DNA of 64,000 nucleotides from assembly GCA_963556695.1 (NCBI GenBank), contig CAUWAG010000006.1:1984001-2048000 (forward strand), written 5' to 3'. The translations under genes were made by a program, and so were the position numbers. Numbering within the stretch: position 1 is the first letter of the stretch; every line of letters starts with the position of its first letter. This stretch comes from Anthostomella pinea. Taxonomy: Eukaryota; Ascomycota; Sordariomycetes; Xylariales; Xylariaceae. A model generated the notes under the pieces. That model ran no database searches. It saw only the letters and a program-made list of their open reading frames with translations, and was not told the DNA's origin. This document shows, piece by piece, positions 57,596 through 64,000 of the stretch.

Positions 57596-58160
57596 CTAGG
57601 CGGAAACACTGGGGTCTGCATCGCCTTCCTCGACCTTCTGGCCCACTGCGCCGTCTCTGTTGGCTCTCCAGACGCCGGCCTCGCCCTCAAACTCCTCTCT
57701 CTTCCACACCTCGACGCGGTTTTTGCAGTCCTCGAGGGCCTCTTCGCCGGCTCTCCAGGCGGCCTGCCTGTGTGGCGAAGACGCGGCGATCAGGATGCTC
57801 TCCTCGCCAATGGGCACGGTGCCGAGACGATGAACCATGGCCATGGAAGTGAGGTGATGTTTCGTGACTAGCTCTTTGCAGATGGACAGCATGGTCCGGA
57901 GAGCCAGGGCATTGTAAGCGGAATACTGCAGTTCCTTCACTGGCTTCCCAGCAAAGTTGTCTCGCGTAGTACCTGGGACTCATCAGACATGAGTGCTTTC
58001 GCGGGAGAGCATGGATGATGGCGGACGCACCGGCGAACAGGACGATGGCGCCCGCTTGAGGGCTGCGGACGCGGTCCATTATGTTCTGGACACTGAGGTG
58101 GTCATGCGTCAGACCTACGTAGCAGCCATCCTCGTTGACTTCAGTCTGATGCGGATCCAT
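57596..58160 (-). CDS. cnxH: molybdopterin synthase catalytic (large) subunit, MoaE/MOCS2B
   Basis: Predicted 168 aa. It adds sulfur to precursor Z (cPMP) to make molybdopterin, needed by nitrate reductase and xanthine dehydrogenase. Exons 58031-58160 and 57596-57972; the 58-nt intron has donor GTGCGT and acceptor CCCAG. Family motifs: LTHDHLSVQNIMDRVRSPQAGAIVLFAG, TTRDNFAGKPVKELQYSAYNALA, MAMVHRLGTVPIGEESILIAASSPHR, AAWRAGEEALEDCK and the C-terminal VEVWKREEF with the expected active-site lysine. Length is normal and no lesion is seen, although it sits between two RIP-like AT-rich blocks. Its small-subunit partner (MoaD type) is not in this window. Confidence 0.95.
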
Positions 58161-58234
58161 GGCTCACGAGTCACCGTCCGACGCGAGGACAGAGAATATA
58201 CAAGATGAAAATTGAAGGCTGGAAGACTCCCCCG

Positions 58235-58300
58235 GGCCGACCCTCCCTCCTAGCCCTCCACCTAGCCCTCCGTGCCCTCCGTGCCCTCCTAGCCCCGAGA
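58235..58300. repeat. CCCTCC-rich short tandem repeat
   Basis: Imperfect 10-12-base units of the form TAGCCCTCC or GTGCCCTCC are repeated about six times, just upstream of the molybdopterin synthase gene. Composition is strikingly different from the AT-rich DNA less than 300 bases away. Confidence 0.5.
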
Positions 58301-58574
58301 TACCCCCGCCGTCGCGCACTGACCACCTGCCTGCACCTACTCGTGTCCCGCACCATTTCCACCTCGCTAGGGCTTACTACATAAAGTAGTGCTCCCTAGG
58401 GTAACGGACTGTGACGGAACGCTCACCATAACCACCATGCGACGGCTGTTCCTCCTAAAAGGATGTCGAATATCAAGCGTGGCAGCTTGACATTCAATGG
58501 TGGTACATGTACTCATGTCCGGGCTCCAGGACTCACCACATGGGCTACCTGTACCAGACCTTGACACGGACCAC

Positions 58575-59750
58575 TTATAATAATGGACTAAATAAAAAAG
58601 AAAACTAATAACTTTACGAATATAAAGTTTTTTAAAAAGTTTTATATTTATAAGTATTATATATATAATATATAAGTTATTAAAAAATTTAAGTCTGTTA
58701 TAATTTGTTTAAAATATATAAATAAACCTTGAAAAATAAGAGTTTAAAAACTTATTCTTATTTGAAAGACGGTTTTATAAGAAAATAAATAAATATAAAA
58801 TACGTAAAAAGAAAATATAATTATAAAGATAATAAAAGTAAATATATAGAGAGCGGCAGTGTTTATTAACTGGTTAAAAGAGTATCGTTATATAAAGGCA
58901 ATGATATTTAAAAAGCATGAATATTATAACTATAAAAACACGCTTATAACTTGAAAATAAAACCTTATATACTTTACTTTACTTATTTAATACTATTAAG
59001 GAATAATATAGCGTCGTTAAAAATCAAAACTAAAATTAAAATTAAAAAGTTAATAAGAATGAAAATATGTTAAAATTTTTTAAAACGGCTATTTATATTA
59101 GTTACTTTAAAAGGTTAACCTTTATCTAAACAATATTACTTATAACTAGCATATTATATCGAGTTATTTTATTTTATGACTATAAGTTATTTAAATATAA
59201 TAACGTAGATGATAAGCGAGCTGCAAGGTGGGGCTTCCATATAAAAGAAGTCGGTGCGCTAATTTTTAACTTGACAGGTTATACGGGTATTTGAATATTA
59301 TTAAGTCGGGTTTTAACCGATACCTTATAATCATAATACCTGCTAGCGTACTTAACGTATATTTAACTTAAGATATTTTAACTTATTTAATTTATGTAGT
59401 TTATTTATCTAGTTAATTACTAGGTTGTAATAATAAAATCGCTGCGAATAAAACAATAATCTTATGAGTTTATACCAGCGTATTCAAGTGTAACTGCTAC
59501 TGTAATAAGCTAGTACCAACCTACCGATTTTCGAATATAACTGGTAAAAACGTAAATACGAAATAATAATTATATAAAATAAAATACAACGTTATACGGT
59601 ATAAAAAAAGGTTAGTTTACCCTTAATACGCGATTATACGGCTTATTATACGGCTTAACTATGTGTATTAAGGTATAATATAGGGTATTATAGTAATACC
59701 CGTATAACCGGCTTTAATACGTATTACTCGGAGCCGTACGAGCTACGAAT
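58575..59750. repeat. second AT-rich block, RIP-like
   Basis: Same character as the block at 55611-56520: TA-rich, no usable frames, sharp edges. At 59201-59222 it holds a diverged copy of the inverted-end motif of the 54486-55610 element (TAACGTAG, then AAGCGAGC). Near its right edge it has a perfect palindrome GGGTATTATAGTAATACCC (59683-59701). It is likely a mutated transposon of the same or a related family. Confidence 0.65.
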
Positions 59751-59964
59751 GCACGACGGGCTCCACATCAAAAGGCGAGGCCGTCGATCTCAGGTCGTCG
59801 CATCTGCATACCTTCCTTACTTTAAAGTACCTAACCTTATAATAGACAACCTCTTCTCGACCGCCACACGAACCAAGCTTGCATCTACTCCTTCTCTCGC
59901 CTACGTCGCCTCCATCGCCCATTCATGACGAGCAGCTACGGCCTTCAAGGTACCCGCCGCCAAC

Positions 59965-62473
59965 ATGTCCAACATGTACGACGACCACGACTACGACAAC
60001 GACTATGACCGCGAACACCGATCGCGCGACGAACGGGACTACTACAGACGTAGGTCGCCTGCTTCGAGAGTCCAGCAATACCATTCGCCGCATGGTAAAA
60101 TGATACAGCCTGGAGGATGATTGGGAGACGTCGCTATTGAGCCTGCGCTGACTTTCCCTGCGACGAAGAATTACATCAATCACATCAACGAGACCGGGAG
60201 TACTATGGTGGAAGTGGAAATGCGGTACCCGACGACCCCTCGTATCGCCGCAGAGAGTCTCCTGGTCGCGGTAGTTACAGAGACTATGATGCTCCCCGTG
60301 GACGAGGCCACCGCAGCCCGCATCGCGGCGACTCAGCCGGCGACTCGCCCCCCGACTCCGGTGATGACGGCTATTATCGAGATTCTAGTCGCCGATCTGG
60401 TCCAACCCGTCCCTCTCACACCCTGAAACTCGACGACGTACCGGACTGGATGAATACTGAAGAGGTGAGCTGGCGGCCCCTGCTGAAGCCATGCTGTTCA
60501 GAACCAGTGATACTGGCCATGGCGTCTTTCCTGCACCGGGACCGTCATGCTTAATTCCCGTCTAGGTAGATAACATCATGCGAGACATGGGTGCCGCCGG
60601 ACTGGTCGAGGTCCGCCTCAAATTCGACGATCGAGGTGGTAAGTTGTCGTGCCTCCCACTGCTCAGTCACATAGCACTAAGACCACTCTGCTGCAGCCAG
60701 TCGTCGGTGCTACGCCTTCGCCGAGTTCAGATCTATCGATGATGCCACGAGTTTTCTCGATAATCATTACCCTGCCCTTGACGTCAATGGGGCCAACGGT
60801 CACCCTGCTCGTATCTACTTGGAATATAGTCGGGAACGTCGTCCGGTCGCGAACCCGGACGACTGGATGTGCACCATGGTAAGTACCGATGCGCTCGCCA
60901 GGCATCTCCCTCGAATCCTGCTAACCGACCAATAGTGCCACTTTGAGAACTTCTCACGCCGCGCGACATGCAAGCAATGCAAGGCGCCAAGGTCCTGTGA
61001 GTAACCCCTATTTAGTATCCACCACCAGGTGCTCATCCCAATCTTGCAGCTGAGAGCACGGCCGACATGAAACTGGATGGCAAGAGCGACGAATGCCCCC
61101 AGCAGACTCCGTCTCAGTTCGTCGTCATCCGCGGCCTGCCTTCGTCTGTGACCGAAACAACCTTGGCCGCCGGCGTCAAGAAGCTCTATGTTACTAAAGA
61201 GGCCGACGAGCCGAAGCAGGCTCCCGGCGCACCCCCTAAGCTCAAGAGTACTGCGCCGATTGGTAATACCAGCGGCTTGGGTGCGAAACCTGGCTCCCTG
61301 ATCCGTGTCTTTATGATCCGAGATAAGTACTCGGATATCAGCTGCAACTACGGGTTCGCCGAGTTTTCCACCCTCGAGGACGCCAAGGCAGCCGTGGCAA
61401 AGTACAACGCCTCCTCACCACAATTCACCATCTCCTCCAAGCCAGTGACGATAGCCTTCATCCACTCGGGTGTCTTCATTCCCTATCTGCATCCGGTGCA
61501 GGATCAAGACCGCAAGTTCACATTTTCGGCTACTCACAACCCCACGCTGAGACTAGTCTACTGGAATTCGTCCGTCTATGCCAACGAGTTCCTCATCTTC
61601 AACGAAGGCCTATATGAGGACAAGCCACAGGAGACAGGCCAGACAAAGAAAGACGGTGATTCATCGGCGGGGAAGGACAGCAGGAAGCGCAAGGCGGAAA
61701 AGGACCTTGCGGCTCCCAGCGGCAAGAAGGCCATTGCCATGGCCCCTCAGTTGCAGATGTGGGCCAGCAAACATGCCGAGCTTCATGGGCCAAAGGGACC
61801 AGGTCAGAATAGCACGTCCTCGGAAGGCAAAGCACCTGCAACGGGCTCCAACGCCATTGGGCCTGCCGCTACCACTTTGCCTACTGCACCACCTCCCTCG
61901 GTTTCGTCGGTATCATATGCCGACCTCGACCGGATGTGCTGTCTTTTGTGCAGGCGCAAGTTCAGCAACGAGCCATCTCTTCGCCGACATGAGCAGATCA
62001 GTGACCTGCACAAGGCAAACCTAGAGAATGAAGCGCTCGTCATCAAGGCTGTCAAAGATCTGAACGCGTTGGGCAAGGAGCCCGTGTCTAGTTATCGGGA
62101 TCGAGCCAAGGAACGGCGGGTGGCCCACAACCAGCCCAGTAAACCGAAACCTCATCTGCCGAGGAAGAAACCGCAGGGGAACAAAGAGCCCGAGTCAGCC
62201 AAGGAAACACCAGCGAAACCTGCAATATCCAAGGGGGCGGGCTTGCTGGCCAAGATGGGGTGGACCTCGGGCGAGGGCCTCGGCGCCGAGGGTGGCGGCC
62301 GGACCAACATCATCGAGACGACGGCCTATGCTCCCGGCGTGGGCCTCGGGGCTGAAGGAGGGAAGAGGGGAGACGCGGCACAAGAGGCAGCTCGTGCTAC
62401 CAGGAACGACTACGCCGACTTCGTCTCCAAGGCGAAGGACAAGGCGAGGGAGCGATATGAGAAGATGGGCTAG
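59965..62473 (+). CDS. RBM5/RBM10-like splicing regulator
   Basis: Predicted 721 aa, six exons: 59965-60094, 60169-60464, 60566-60638, 60697-60878, 60936-60996 and 61050-62473. All introns are GT..AG with frame closed. Domain order matches human RBM5/RBM10. An Arg/Tyr/Asp/Ser-rich N-terminus is followed by RRM1 (about 143-225; VRLKFDDRG, RCYAFAEFRSIDDA) and a RanBP2-type zinc finger (DDWMCTMCHFENFSRRATCKQC, about 224-247). RRM2 comes next (about 270-385; QFVVIRGLP, NYGFAEFSTLEDA), then a C2H2 finger (CCLLCRRKFSNEPSLRRHEQISDLH, about 545-570) and a G-patch (GLLAKMGWTSGEGLG, about 643-690). G-patch proteins activate DEAH helicases; the family acts in early spliceosomes and alternative splicing. 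Intact. Confidence 0.93.
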
Positions 62474-63596
62474 AGAACCTATTGTCCCATTGTATACTAT
62501 CACTGTTCGATGCTGGTCTTTCTAGGTGACCCGATTGACGTGACCGAGGTTCTACATCGTAAACGAGACACCGATCGATAGTTATTTCCGATTGCTGCTA
62601 CTGCATAGTAACAATGCCTTGGGCATCGCCGGTTGCTATATTAATGAGCATGGAATTGGCGTCGTCGTGGCTACCGCGTACACTCGGCTTGCACATCGCC
62701 TTTTTAGCTGATACTCATGGCCTGCCTGCTTGATGTGATCCCGGTCCTCTTCTAACGGACCTCGGGACAGTTGCACCTCTGTAACTACATCTGTTCACCT
62801 TGTTCGGTGGGAAGCCGTTTCATCCATCACGGCTCGGGAATCCATCCACTTGCAAGCTAGCTAGCCACTAGATGGCCGAAGGAGTCTCTGTCGGACTCAT
62901 CAAGGAGCCAGGTCGCTCGCTTACTTGCACTTATCCCGAAAGCGCGGATATATCATCACGGCTGCTACTCGCTCGCTGACACGGGACATGGGACATATCC
63001 GCTCAATTCGCACTTCCCCTCGTGCGAACGCGATTCTTGAAAGGCGCCTGACTTCAGCTCTACAGACGATATTCGAAACCACCTGGCCAAGGGCGTATGC
63101 CCAAATCCGGTAAGCTGGCAAGTGGCAACACATGGCATTGGTTGACTCAGAAAGAAGAATGGGGTATCATCATGTTCCATGGCCCTATGTCCAGGTCCTC
63201 TATTCGCGCGATCCAAGTATGCCGACTGAATCATCCAAAAAGGCAGCCCGGTCATACCTAGGAGTTTCCTCCCGCCGTCACCCGTGCTCTATACAGCAAG
63301 CATCGCTTAGACAAGTCAGAGTGTGCGCGCGCGAGCAGTGCTGATGCTATGTACTCGTGGAGATGCAATGTGCAATGCTGTGCTTTCCTGACGTAATCCA
63401 ATTCGGATCGAAATGACACCAGACGAGGTTTCGTCGTCTCGTCTCGTGCCATTTCCCATCCAGGTCCATCTATCGTACCCAAGTAATCCCAAAACGCGTG
63501 CTTATGCCATCGCTCATGCTATGCCTCGCGCATTCAGGGAGAGAGCAAGCTGAATTCATCGCAAAAAGAACCCTGACTGCTTGGATCGGTCGAGGG
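62474..63596. other. intergenic between convergent genes
   Basis: 1.1 kb with no supportable gene. Confidence 0.45.
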
Positions 63597-64000
63597 CTAT
63601 AATAAAATCAACCCGGCACCCACGAGACCAAAGCCGGCGGCGATGGTAGCCACGGCGGCAGCCTCCCAGTTCGGCGCTGGTACGGCACGAGCGGCGGCAT
63701 TGCCGGTCGAAGAAGCACTGGGCGAGCCAGTCGAAGTGACAGTAACGGTAGGCAAGGCACTGTTGCCACTGATGCCTGGCAGTCCCGTGGCGGTCTGCTC
63801 GGCGGTGACCTGGGATGCGACGCCACTAAGGAGGGGAATCCCGGACTCCTTGGTGATCTCGACCACATGGGTGTCGGTGCTGTTCAGGTTGGCGGGTGCC
63901 ATGGCGATAGTCTTGTTGCTCAGGTCGTAGACGACGTAGGCGGAGCGCAGAAAGGTATCGCCGAGCAGGTAGTAGCCCTGGTTTGCCTGGAGCCCGAAGC
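63597..64000 (-). CDS. GPI-anchored aspartyl protease, C-terminal part
   Basis: Partial: the 5' portion lies beyond the right edge. The visible part starts with the end of a pepsin-like (A1, yapsin-type) domain (YYLLGDTFLRSAYVVYDLSN), the strand that precedes the C-terminus in this family. A Ser/Thr/Gly-rich stalk follows, then a small-residue patch (GNAAARAVPAP), then a hydrophobic tail (AAAVATIAAGFGLVGAGLILL) with a typical GPI-attachment signal. The catalytic DTG/DSG motifs are outside the window. Likely a surface protease acting on cell-wall or secreted proteins. It needs GPI anchoring, the pathway GPI2 serves. Confidence 0.85.
   Translation of the reverse strand, partial: FGLQANQGYYLLGDTFLRSAYVVYDLSNKTIAMAPANLNSTDTHVVEITKESGIPLLSGVASQVTAEQTATGLPGISGNSALPTVTVTSTGSPSASSTGNAAARAVPAPNWEAAAVATIAAGFGLVGAGLILL

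Noticed and set aside
1..64000. CRISPR array, prophage or secondary-metabolite cluster
   Set aside because: No regularly spaced repeats, phage genes, polyketide or peptide synthase modules, terpene cyclase or cluster-type regulators seen.

Overview
The window looks like nuclear DNA of a filamentous ascomycete (Pezizomycotina, probably Sordariomycetes). Genes are cut by short introns, mostly 50-90 nt, with GT..AG ends and CTAAC/CTGAC-like branch sites. Recognisable proteins are fungal (casein kinase CK1a type, GPI2, INP54-type lipid phosphatase, fungal F-box, fungal-type APH, mitochondrial PrpD). Two AT-rich blocks without reading frames resemble DNA mutated by RIP. The species cannot be named from sequence alone.

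Layout. 1-8.7 kb: a divergent protein-kinase-like gene (983-2555 +), a small single-pass secretory-pathway protein (3025-3819 -) and GPI2 (6694-8222 +), separated by long gene-free spacers. 8.7-22 kb: two related, decayed Tc1/mariner-like elements (8675-10027 and 20646-21943), a DJ-1/PfpI gene with one nonsense codon, an ankyrin gene, a possible tRNA-derived SINE, and a single-pass serine/threonine/proline-rich membrane protein. About 16.1-20.6 kb and 22-25.6 kb hold no supportable gene. 25.6-46.7 kb is the gene-dense core: casein kinase I, INP54-like 5-phosphatase, an APH-domain protein lacking an expected acidic residue, a frameshifted small secreted protein, a GDSL/SGNH hydrolase, a Cys-rich membrane protein, an eight-exon F-box protein of 1087 aa, an SH3 protein and mitochondrial 2-methylcitrate dehydratase. 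46.7-53.2 kb is a decaying tract: an esterase/phytase-like pseudogene, an MFS gene whose third 3' splice site reads CG instead of AG, and a truncated OPT transporter with two nonsense codons. 53.8-59.8 kb alternates a 1.1-kb inverted-repeat element, two AT-rich blocks and an intact molybdopterin synthase large-subunit gene (cnxH type) between them. 59.9-64 kb returns to normal coding: an RBM5/RBM10-like splicing factor and the 3' end of a GPI-anchored aspartyl protease that leaves the window.

The intact genes are mostly housekeeping and do not form an obvious cluster: GPI-anchor synthesis (GPI2) and a likely GPI-anchored protease, lipid signalling, propionate detoxification, molybdenum cofactor, splicing. 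I see no secondary-metabolite cluster, CRISPR array or prophage. The most unusual signal is the number of otherwise full-length genes carrying a single small lesion, next to transposon remnants and AT-rich blocks. Exon joins below were chosen by splice motifs and checked for reading-frame closure by hand; they have no transcript support.
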